This document shows positions 1-5,675 of a DNA stretch of 15,926 nucleotides, piece by piece. This DNA comes from Negativicoccus succinicivorans. GTDB lineage: Bacteria; Bacillota; Negativicutes; Veillonellales; Negativicoccaceae. Numbering within the stretch: the stretch's first letter is position 1; each line of letters starts with the position of its first letter. Where the stretch lies: NCBI RefSeq assembly GCF_018373335.1, contig NZ_JAHAHH010000020.1, forward strand, positions 1 through 15,926. Reading direction: 5' to 3'. A program made the position numbers and the translations under genes. Under the pieces are notes generated by a model. It did no database searches and was not told where the DNA came from. It worked only from the letters and a program-made list of their open reading frames with translations.

Positions 1-249
1 GAAATGGCGGAGGAAACGGGACTTACCGTTACCGTCGAGCGCATCTATGAAGTCGAGTCCAACTTTCATCAGCCGGCTGCGCTCAGTGTCGGCTGCTGGT
101 TTATTTGCAAAGTAACGGGCGGAGATTTACAAGCCGCGGATGACGCGGCGGATGCGCGTTATTTTCACTACCAAGATTTGCCGGAACTGGCATTCCCGAC
201 CGATCGAACGGTATTGAACAAATTGTTTCATCAAGGTTTATTGATCTAA
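1..249 (+). CDS. Nudix hydrolase, C-terminal part (5' end outside window)
   Basis: The reading frame is open from base 1, so this is the tail of a gene that starts upstream. The first codons read E-M-A-E-E-T-G-L, which matches the end of the Nudix box (REx2EExGU), the Mg2+-binding helix of hydrolases that cleave nucleoside diphosphates linked to another moiety. About 75 residues follow, ending in the usual beta-strands and C-terminal helix, with W32 and an FHYQDLPELAF segment like the substrate-side loop of MutT/ADP-ribose pyrophosphatase-type enzymes. Substrate cannot be told from this fragment. The gene ends in TAA, 24 bases before the uppP start, so the two may be cotranscribed. The Met at base 4 lies inside the Nudix helix and is not a plausible start. 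Confidence 0.8.
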   Translation, partial: EMAEETGLTVTVERIYEVESNFHQPAALSVGCWFICKVTGGDLQAADDAADARYFHYQDLPELAFPTDRTVLNKLFHQGLLI

Positions 250-273
250 GAATTACATGCAGGAGGAACAAGT

Positions 274-1068
274 ATGTCTGAATATTTGGCCGCGTTAATC
301 ATCGGCATTGTGGAAGGTTTAACCGAATATATTCCGGTATCCAGCACCGGACATATGATTATTGTCGGAGATATGATCGGGTTTTCAGGTACTAAAGAAA
401 GCGTTTTTGAAGTATTTATTCAATTGGGCGCTATTTTGTCTGTGCTTTTGATTTATAAGGATAAATTTAAAATGATGTTGCGGCGCGAAAACTGGTTCAA
501 AAAACGCGGCACTTCCTGCTACAATCTGGTTTGCGCGATGCTTCCGGCGATGGCGGTCGGCTACCTGACGCATCACTTTATTAAGACGTATTTATTCGGC
601 TGGCAAACAGTCGTTATCGGTTTGATCTTGGGCGGCATCCTGATGTTGTTTGCGGAACGCGTCAATATTCGAACGCGTACTGCCGATGTCGACGCCATTA
701 CGACAAAACAGGCGGTTCTGATCGGCGTGTTCCAAATCCTTGCTCTATGGCCCGGATTCTCGCGCAGCGGCTCGACGATTTCCGGCGGTCTTTTACTCGG
801 CGTTTCCCGTAAAGCGGCCGCGGATTTTTCGTTCATCATGGCCGCGCCGTTGATGTTTGTAGCATGCACATATGATTTATTGAAAATTTGGCGGTATTTA
901 CACTGGAGCGATTTCGGTGTTTTTGCGTTGGGTTTTGTCACGGCCGCCGTCGTTGCTTATGCATCGGTGCTGTGGTTCCTGAAATTTTTGAATAATTCGA
1001 GTTTAGCTTCGTTCGCGTACTATCGCTTCGTGCTCGCGGTGGTAACCTGCTTGTATTTTTGGTTTTAA
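274..1068 (+). CDS. uppP: Undecaprenyl-diphosphatase UppP (BacA family)
   Basis: Integral membrane phosphatase that converts undecaprenyl diphosphate to the monophosphate, recycling the lipid carrier for peptidoglycan and other envelope polymers; overproduction is the classic cause of bacitracin resistance. The 264 residues match full family length. Motif 1 is EGLTEYIPVSSTGH (E14, E18, H27) and motif 2 is WPGFSRSGSTISGG (R164), the conserved active-site segments. Several hydrophobic membrane segments follow, and the C-terminus ends in YFWF. The ATG at 274 follows AGGAGG at 261-266 with ideal spacing. The sequence resembles the E. coli enzyme closely along its length (FSGT..SVFEVFIQLGAILSV, FSFIMAAPLMF). 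A hairpin terminator follows at 1090-1126. Confidence 0.96.
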   Translation: MSEYLAALIIGIVEGLTEYIPVSSTGHMIIVGDMIGFSGTKESVFEVFIQLGAILSVLLIYKDKFKMMLRRENWFKKRGTSCYNLVCAMLPAMAVGYLTHHFIKTYLFGWQTVVIGLILGGILMLFAERVNIRTRTADVDAITTKQAVLIGVFQILALWPGFSRSGSTISGGLLLGVSRKAAADFSFIMAAPLMFVACTYDLLKIWRYLHWSDFGVFALGFVTAAVVAYASVLWFLKFLNNSSLASFAYYRFVLAVVTCLYFWF

Positions 1069-1089
1069 TAAAGAAATAGTCCGGCATAG

Positions 1090-1126
1090 AAAATCACCGC
1101 CAAGAGATATTCCCGGCGGTGATTTT
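1090..1126 (+). terminator. Rho-independent terminator after uppP
   Basis: A perfect 12-bp inverted repeat, AAAATCACCGCC (1090-1101) and GGCGGTGATTTT (1115-1126), encloses a 13-nt loop. The right arm ends in TTTT followed by AATT, so the U-tract is short but fits an intrinsic terminator. The A-rich left flank could also serve the opposite strand, though no minus-strand gene points at it. Confidence 0.75.
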
Positions 1127-1186
1127 AATTATGCGACAAACGATTAAAATAAAACTGATAAATACTAGCAAATTCTTAAGGATATA

Positions 1187-1195
1187 TGCTATAAT
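1187..1195 (+). promoter_or_regulatory. Extended -10 promoter of the SLH porin gene
   Basis: TGC followed by a consensus TATAAT (1190-1195) gives an extended -10 element. The hexamer 17 bp upstream (AGCAAA, 1167-1172) is a poor -35, so recognition probably relies on the TG dinucleotide. The transcript would start near 1202, leaving a leader of about 130 nt before the ATG at 1336. The same TGCTAnnAT form recurs in four other promoters of the window. Confidence 0.75.
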
Positions 1196-1204
1196 TATTA
1201 CAAT

Positions 1205-1233
1205 TTAAGCAAGTTGAGCTCTAACTTGTTTAA
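1205..1233 (+). promoter_or_regulatory. 5'-terminal stem-loop in the porin leader
   Basis: TTAAGCAAGTT (1205-1215) pairs with AACTTGTTTAA (1223-1233) over 11 bp, with one G-U pair, around a 7-nt loop. It begins about 3 nt after the predicted transcription start. 5'-terminal hairpins of this kind protect abundant outer-membrane protein mRNAs such as E. coli ompA from decay; that role here is inferred. Confidence 0.6.
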
Positions 1234-1330
1234 CGGGAGAAGCGCGGGATAGAGGAAACCAGGCAACTCGCATTCCAAGATTCTCCTGCACAAAAAGAGC
1301 AATGGGATTCATATTTTTGTAAAAGGAGAG
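1234..1330 (+). promoter_or_regulatory. Candidate translational switch in the porin leader (two exclusive pairings)
   Basis: The segment 1281-1288 (TTCTCCTG) has two possible partners. Upstream, CGGGAGAA (1234-1241) pairs with all eight bases (one G-U). Downstream, TCTCCT (1282-1287) pairs with AGGAGA (1324-1329), which is the Shine-Dalgarno sequence; this helix continues, after a 2x3 internal loop, into ACAAAAA (1290-1296) with TTTTTGT (1314-1320), giving 13 pairs that bury the ribosome binding site. The pairings cannot coexist, so the leader could move between an SD-free and an SD-sequestered state. The complementarity is seen directly; the switching function and any ligand, protein, RNA or temperature signal are inferred. 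No known riboswitch class was recognised. Confidence 0.4.
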
Positions 1331-1335
1331 TGTCA

Positions 1336-2646
1336 ATGATGAACAAAAAATTGGCAACAGTATTGGCAGCTGCTTGCGTCCTCGGCGCAACGACAGCATT
1401 TGCGGCCCCGAATCCGTTCTCGGATGTAACTCCGAACGACTGGGCTTACCAGGCAGTATCCCAACTCGCCGCTGAAGGCGTAGTCGAAGGCTACCCGGAC
1501 GGAACATTCAAAGGCCAGCAGAACATCACCCGTTATGAAATGGCGCAGATGGTCGCTCGCGCGATGGTGAAACAGGATCAGTTGAACGCGGAACAACAAG
1601 CGCAATTGAACCGTTTGGCTGACGAATTCGCGAACGAACTGAACAGCCTCGGCGTACGCGTTTCCAACTTGGAAAACCGCGTCGGCAACGTAAAATTGAC
1701 CGGTGACGCTCGCGTTCGTTACATGGACGAAAGCGACGATGATTACTTCGATATGCGTGTTCGCCTGCAGGCTAACGCGAAAGTATCGGAAGACACCATG
1801 GTAACCGCACTCATCAGCTCGGGCGACTTCGGTTTCGACAGCGACACAGAAGATCCGGACTTGACTCTTGATAACTTGTATATCGAACACGGCTTCAACG
1901 ACAACTTCGGCGCGAAAGCAGGCCGTTACGACCTGACTCTCGGCGCGACCGGCGTATTCTATGATGATACTTTCGACGGTGTGGAAGTTGACTTCGGTAA
2001 AAACGTCAATTTGGCAGTCGGCTACGGCTATATGAAAGCGTTCACCGATGAGGTGAAAGAATATGCCTTTGATGACAAAGCTCCGAAAGCTTGGTTCGTA
2101 CAGGCGGGGACCGACTTGACGGATGGTCTTGGCGTTGCCGCTTTCTACCTGAACGTGCCGGATGCTGAACTTGAAGATGGCGTAGACCAAGGTGGTAATT
2201 CCGTATTTATAAAAGACGACTTGGAATTCTGGGGCGCCGGCTTGAACTACCGGTTCAACGATGCGCTGCAGCTCCGTGGCGACTATGTACGCAACACGAA
2301 GGTCGACAACGATCCGGAACTCTGGACCGCGGGAGTACTCTTCGGCGCTGCCGATACGAGCAAAGTCGGTTCCTTCGAAATCGGTGCTGACTATGTAAGC
2401 GTTGAACCGGGAGCTTACTTAGGCGGCACGACCATGACGCTCGGCGATCCGATGGAGCTCTCTTTCGCCGGTAAAACAACCTACTGGCAGGCGCAAGCTA
2501 GCTTCGTACCGGCAGAGAATGTTCTGCTGAGCGCTTACTACGCATTTAACATTGATGTTGATGCTGACGATGACTTTGCTAAAGAGATTTCGGGTGCGGG
2601 TCTCGACGACAACATGTGGGGCGTTGAACTCAACTACTTCTTCTAA
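1336..2646 (+). CDS. SLH-domain outer-membrane porin (OmpM/Mep45 type)
   Basis: Major outer-membrane protein of Negativicutes: an N-terminal SLH domain binds peptidoglycan (its polyamine-modified form in Veillonella and Selenomonas), and a C-terminal beta-barrel sits in the outer membrane, so the protein both tethers the membrane and forms a pore. Seen here, in 436 residues: a Sec signal peptide cut after AFA (about residue 23); one SLH domain, about residues 26-80 (FSDV, DWAYQAV, GYPDGTFKGQQNITRYEMA); a coiled coil at about 82-116; then alternating beta-strands from about 118 to a terminal NYFF with the C-terminal Phe typical of BAM substrates. I start at ATG 1336, which lies 7 nt after AGGAG (1324-1328); a GTG at 1330 is too close to that site, and ATG 1339 is also possible. 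Monocistronic: own promoter, long structured leader and terminator. Related genes often occur in several copies; only one is present here. Confidence 0.93.
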   Translation: MMNKKLATVLAAACVLGATTAFAAPNPFSDVTPNDWAYQAVSQLAAEGVVEGYPDGTFKGQQNITRYEMAQMVARAMVKQDQLNAEQQAQLNRLADEFANELNSLGVRVSNLENRVGNVKLTGDARVRYMDESDDDYFDMRVRLQANAKVSEDTMVTALISSGDFGFDSDTEDPDLTLDNLYIEHGFNDNFGAKAGRYDLTLGATGVFYDDTFDGVEVDFGKNVNLAVGYGYMKAFTDEVKEYAFDDKAPKAWFVQAGTDLTDGLGVAAFYLNVPDAELEDGVDQGGNSVFIKDDLEFWGAGLNYRFNDALQLRGDYVRNTKVDNDPELWTAGVLFGAADTSKVGSFEIGADYVSVEPGAYLGGTTMTLGDPMELSFAGKTTYWQAQASFVPAENVLLSAYYAFNIDVDADDDFAKEISGAGLDDNMWGVELNYFF

Positions 2647-2655
2647 TGAAGCAAT

Positions 2656-2686
2656 AAAAAAAGAGGCGTTTAACGCCTCTTTTTTT
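2656..2686. terminator. Bidirectional terminator between the porin and MFS genes
   Basis: GAGGCG (2663-2668) and CGCCTC (2674-2679) form a GC-rich stem around TTTAA. It is flanked by seven A on the left and eight T on the right, so it gives a U-tract for transcripts from either strand. It lies between convergent genes, as expected for a shared terminator. Confidence 0.9.
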
Positions 2687-2702
2687 TATTACGTAAATGG
2701 AG

Positions 2703-2733
2703 AAAAAAACATTACGCGTCGCAGTGAATGTTT
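2703..2733 (-). terminator. Possible second terminator for the MFS gene
   Basis: Read on the minus strand, AAACATT (2733-2727) and AATGTTT (2713-2707) form a 7-bp stem with a 13-nt loop, followed by a run of T (2706-2703). It lies 16 bases past the MFS stop codon. The stem is short and AT-rich, so it is weaker than the hairpin at 2656-2686. Confidence 0.4.
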
Positions 2734-2748
2734 CGGTTTGCTGACGTT

Positions 2749-3996
2749 TTAAGCATTTACCTGAAACGCATGGGGATCCTTTTGCAGTCGCAGGTAGACA
2801 TGACGACCGATCGGAATCAGCAACAGGAAAGAGATCAGCGCGCAGGTCATGATGCCGAAACGTACGCCGAGCCATTCAATCAGCCAGCCGGTTAACAGGT
2901 TGCCGGGCGGCGTCGCGCCTAAGAAAACCAGCGAATACAGTGATAAAATCCGGCCGCGATAGGCAAGTTCCGTGTTCATTTGCACCAATGTATTGGCGCT
3001 GATTAAAAAGGTCAACACGAAGAAACCGAACACGGCGAACATGCCAAGCGCCAAATAGAACGAATCAAATAAGGCCAAAATAAACAGCAATGAAGTGGCC
3101 GTTAAGGCGCTGCCGAACAGAAGCCGCGGACTGGGACGGCCGTCGGCGAGCGAAGCGGAAAGCAGGGCCGCGGTGAAAGAACCGACGCCGATCGCTGACG
3201 TGATCAGTCCGAATCCGGTCACCCCGCGGTGCAAAATTAAATCCGCATATACCGGCGCGATGACATTATAATTCATAATAAAAGTGGAAATGATGAAAAG
3301 GACAATTAACGTGCTGTAAACAGGCATATTGTGCGCCGCATACGAAATGCCGTCATGCATATCCGACAATGGCGTTTGGACTCGTTCCTTGGCTTTGGGC
3401 GCACCGACAATCGGCAAATTCCAGTACGTCCACAGCACCGGTATCATCAAAACAGCGTTGGCGAAAAAAAGCCATCCCGCGCCGTACTTAGCCATTACTA
3501 CCGCGGCGATGGCCGGGCCGATCATGCGGGCGACGTTGAAGTTGGCGGAGTTCATGCTGATGGCGCTGCGCAGATTTTTCGGTTGTACCAATTCCGCGAC
3601 ATACGATTGCCGCGCCGGAGTGTCGATGGTTTGAATGCAACCGTATAAGAAAGCTAAAAATAATACATTGTAATAGTTGACCCAACCGGTGAAAACGAGC
3701 AATGCGAGCAGGAGCGCCTGCGCGCAATAAGCCGCCTGTGTAAAACGAACGAGCGAGCGTTTAGCGATGCGATCTACCAAAACACCGGCCGGTAATGAAA
3801 AGAGCATGATTGGACCGAATTGCGCGACGCCTAAAAGGCCGAGCAACAGCGGTGAACCGGTCAATGAGTAGACCAGCCATTGTTGGGCGGTAAGTTGCAT
3901 CCATAAACCGATCAAAGCGATCCATTGGCTGAGCCAAAATCGACGAAAGTGTACTTCCGACATCGCGGGGAAGGTACGATAAATCAAAGCGCGCAT
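2749..3996 (-). CDS. MFS transporter (MFS_3 / EntS-like exporter)
   Basis: Inner-membrane secondary transporter with about 12 hydrophobic segments in 415 residues. The N-terminus (FRRFWLSQWIALIGLWMQ, then LVYSLTGSPLLLGLLG) and motif A after TM2 (GVLVDRIAKRS) are typical of the MFS_3 family, which includes the enterobactin exporter EntS and macrolide efflux-like proteins; the substrate cannot be read from sequence. I chose the ATG at 3996-3994 because AAGGAG lies 8 nt upstream. The frame stays open for 42 more codons, but that stretch contains the predicted promoter and shows no protein-like character. It is divergent from the ydbC-like gene and convergent with the porin gene, so it is probably expressed alone. 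Function in efflux is inferred from the family. Confidence 0.85.
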   Translation of the reverse strand: MRALIYRTFPAMSEVHFRRFWLSQWIALIGLWMQLTAQQWLVYSLTGSPLLLGLLGVAQFGPIMLFSLPAGVLVDRIAKRSLVRFTQAAYCAQALLLALLVFTGWVNYYNVLFLAFLYGCIQTIDTPARQSYVAELVQPKNLRSAISMNSANFNVARMIGPAIAAVVMAKYGAGWLFFANAVLMIPVLWTYWNLPIVGAPKAKERVQTPLSDMHDGISYAAHNMPVYSTLIVLFIISTFIMNYNVIAPVYADLILHRGVTGFGLITSAIGVGSFTAALLSASLADGRPSPRLLFGSALTATSLLFILALFDSFYLALGMFAVFGFFVLTFLISANTLVQMNTELAYRGRILSLYSLVFLGATPPGNLLTGWLIEWLGVRFGIMTCALISFLLLIPIGRHVYLRLQKDPHAFQVNA

Positions 3997-4032
3997 GAAA
4001 GAATCTCCTTGTTCAACACGATTTCTCCCATT

Positions 4033-4041
4033 ATGATAGCA
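4033..4041 (-). promoter_or_regulatory. Extended -10 promoter of the MFS gene
   Basis: On the minus strand the sequence reads TGC-TATCAT (4041-4033), an extended -10. No good -35 lies 17 bp upstream. The transcript would start about 30 nt before the MFS start codon. The element belongs to an inverted repeat shared with the divergent promoter at 4102-4113. Confidence 0.5.
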
Positions 4042-4084
4042 TATCGGCGTTTGCTTGGATAAGCGGCGCGAAATCGGCAAGCAG

Positions 4085-4113
4085 TTGTAAGCGTGATTTA
4101 CATATGCTATGAT
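4085..4113 (+). promoter_or_regulatory. Promoter of the ydbC-like gene
   Basis: TTGTAA (4085-4090) and TATGAT (4108-4113) are separated by exactly 17 bp, with TGC (4105-4107) extending the -10. Transcription would start near 4120, about 38 nt before the ATG at 4158. It faces away from the MFS promoter. Confidence 0.75.
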
Positions 4114-4157
4114 TGTAATCAATGTGAGAATACTGGCAAAAATAGGAGTGTGATAAA

Positions 4158-4388
4158 ATGGCTACGATTAATTTTGAAATTGAAAAGGTACTTGGCGATC
4201 TTTCGACTAACCGTGACGGTTGGAAAAAGCAACTGACTTTTACAAGCTGGAACGGTCGCGCTGCAAAATTTGATTTGCGCAGCTGGGAGCCGGAATATAA
4301 CGCCATGACCAAAGGTTTGACATTGACAAAAGAAGAACTGTTAAAACTGAAAGACATTTTGAATGAAATAGACTTTGACGAGTTTTAA
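4158..4388 (+). CDS. YdbC-like PC4-family nucleic-acid-binding protein
   Basis: A 76-residue protein that matches the YdbC/PC4 family, the bacterial relatives of eukaryotic coactivator PC4. These are small homodimers with a curved beta-sheet and a C-terminal helix that bind single-stranded DNA. Recognisable signatures are FEIEKVLGDLST near the start, GWKKQLTFTSWNGRAAKFDLRSW in the middle (residues 21-43), and a C-terminal helix LTLTKEELLKLKDIL. Size and composition fit the family. The start is supported by AGGAG (4144-4148) 9 nt upstream and a good promoter at 4085-4113. A UUCG-loop hairpin follows before the CDF transporter gene. The cellular role of bacterial members is poorly known; a part in transcription, replication or repair is inference. 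Confidence 0.85.
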   Translation: MATINFEIEKVLGDLSTNRDGWKKQLTFTSWNGRAAKFDLRSWEPEYNAMTKGLTLTKEELLKLKDILNEIDFDEF

Positions 4389-4404
4389 TGAGTAACATGC
4401 ACAT

Positions 4405-4428
4405 GACGTTCTACTTCGGTAGGACGTC
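4405..4428 (+). terminator. UUCG-loop hairpin between ydbC-like and CDF genes
   Basis: GACGTTCTAC (4405-4414) pairs with GTAGGACGTC (4419-4428) over 10 bp (one G-U), closed by a C(UUCG)G tetraloop, the most stable RNA tetraloop class. Only TTTCTATT follows, so termination is probably partial. The CDF ribosome binding site begins 10 nt later, leaving no room for a promoter, so an attenuator or RNA-processing role is plausible. Confidence 0.6.
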
Positions 4429-4448
4429 TTTCTATTCCAGGAGACGCT

Positions 4449-5624
4449 ATGGAAAATACGCAGCATAGAAAAGAAATCGGCCTTCTGCTGCTGGTCTATA
4501 CCGTAATCAAAGTATTGCTTTCCGGCGGCAAAATGGGCCTCGGTTACTGGTTCGGATCGGTCGCGGTCATTGGTGACGGCCTGCATGACCTTACGGATAT
4601 CGGCAGTTCTTTTATGATTGCGCTGTCGCTGTACATGATGGGCAAACCTGTTAACCGCGAGCATCCGTTCGGACAGGCCCGCATCGAATACGTGGCGACA
4701 AGTGTTATCGGCGTTATCATTTTACTGGCCGGATTTGGCGTCGGTGCGGAAGCATTGCATCGGATTATGTATCCGCGGTATCTTGTCATAGAGCCGGTTC
4801 TGATAGCAGTGTTGGTGTTGTCACTTATTGTACAATTGGGATTAGTGCTTTTTTTTCGACGCTTAAAAACGCGCGGCGGCTCTGACATTTTAGCCGCGCT
4901 TACCGCGGATGCCGCCAGCGATTTCTTAATGACGGCAGGCGTTTTATTGGCCGTCGGAGCGCAGTACATTGGCGGTTGGCAAATTGATGAATATACCGGC
5001 GTATTGGTATCGCTTGCGCTTTTATATACAGGCATGAAAGTTCTTTATATGGGCGTAGACAAGCTTTTAGGCAAGGGGATCAGCCTGGCTGAAGAACAGG
5101 AGATATTGGCCGCCGTGACGAATATGCCGGGGGTGGAAGGTGCCCACGATTTAATTGTGCATGATTATGGGCCCGGGCTCCGCTTTTTAAGCATTCATAT
5201 CGAAGTCGACAGCCGGATGAATTTACTGGAAGCGCATCATGTGGCGGATTCCATTGAGCGGCGTTTACGCGATAAGTATAAGGCGCAGTCACTCGTGCAC
5301 GTGGATCCGCGCAACATTTCCAATCCGGAGACACTGGCGGTTGAAAATAATGTGCGCCGATTGGTCGCGCAGGTGAATCCGCGTTGGGATGTCCATGACT
5401 TTTTTGCGACACAACAGGGCGATATCTGGTCGGTTCATTTTGATATTTCAGTAGAAGACGGCACGCGCGACGATGACGAGACCATTTATCGACAGGTAAG
5501 GCAGATGATTCACGCTCGTTATCCCGAATATAAGTTGTCAATTGTGGTGGATCGCCATTATGTTACCGGCAGAATCATGCGCGATGAGGACATTACGCCT
5601 GAAAACTTGACTAATCGCAGATGA
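4449..5624 (+). CDS. Cation diffusion facilitator (CDF) metal-ion transporter
   Basis: Inner-membrane divalent-metal/proton antiporter that exports metal ions from the cytoplasm. In 391 residues: six hydrophobic segments (about 12-205) and the family hallmark around TM2 (GSVAVIGDGLHDLTDIGSS). By alignment with E. coli FieF the transport site should be H46 and D50 in TM2 with D154 and D158 in TM5 (DAASD). TM5 thus has DxxxD where zinc-type members usually have HxxxD, a change seen in manganese-type CDFs, so the metal is uncertain. A cytoplasmic dimerisation domain (about 210-285) is followed by a second, similarly patterned domain (about 296-370), so the protein is longer than the usual 300 residues. 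ATG 4449 has AGGAG 5 nt upstream. It is probably transcribed with the ydbC-like gene through a UUCG hairpin. Confidence 0.9.
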   Translation: MENTQHRKEIGLLLLVYTVIKVLLSGGKMGLGYWFGSVAVIGDGLHDLTDIGSSFMIALSLYMMGKPVNREHPFGQARIEYVATSVIGVIILLAGFGVGAEALHRIMYPRYLVIEPVLIAVLVLSLIVQLGLVLFFRRLKTRGGSDILAALTADAASDFLMTAGVLLAVGAQYIGGWQIDEYTGVLVSLALLYTGMKVLYMGVDKLLGKGISLAEEQEILAAVTNMPGVEGAHDLIVHDYGPGLRFLSIHIEVDSRMNLLEAHHVADSIERRLRDKYKAQSLVHVDPRNISNPETLAVENNVRRLVAQVNPRWDVHDFFATQQGDIWSVHFDISVEDGTRDDDETIYRQVRQMIHARYPEYKLSIVVDRHYVTGRIMRDEDITPENLTNRR

Positions 5625-5635
5625 TAAATCATAAT
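5607..5635 (+). promoter_or_regulatory. Sigma-70-type promoter of pnp
   Basis: TTGACT (5607-5612) and CATAAT (5630-5635) lie 17 bp apart, each one base from consensus. The element spans the stop codon of the CDF gene and predicts a start near 5642, giving a leader of about 34 nt. This makes pnp independent of the upstream gene. Confidence 0.7.
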
Positions 5636-5675
5636 TGAAATGTTAAGGATTATAAAGGAAAATAGGAGGAATAAT

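Noticed and set aside
1333..2190. A minus-strand open frame of 285 codons opposite the SLH porin gene.
   Set aside because: It is a shadow of the porin codon usage and shows no domain or start signal. The plus strand has promoter, SD, signal peptide and terminator.
3997..4122. An N-terminal extension of 42 residues to the MFS transporter.
   Set aside because: The segment holds the predicted -10 element and has no family similarity, while the internal ATG at 3996 has a good SD and matches the usual MFS_3 start.
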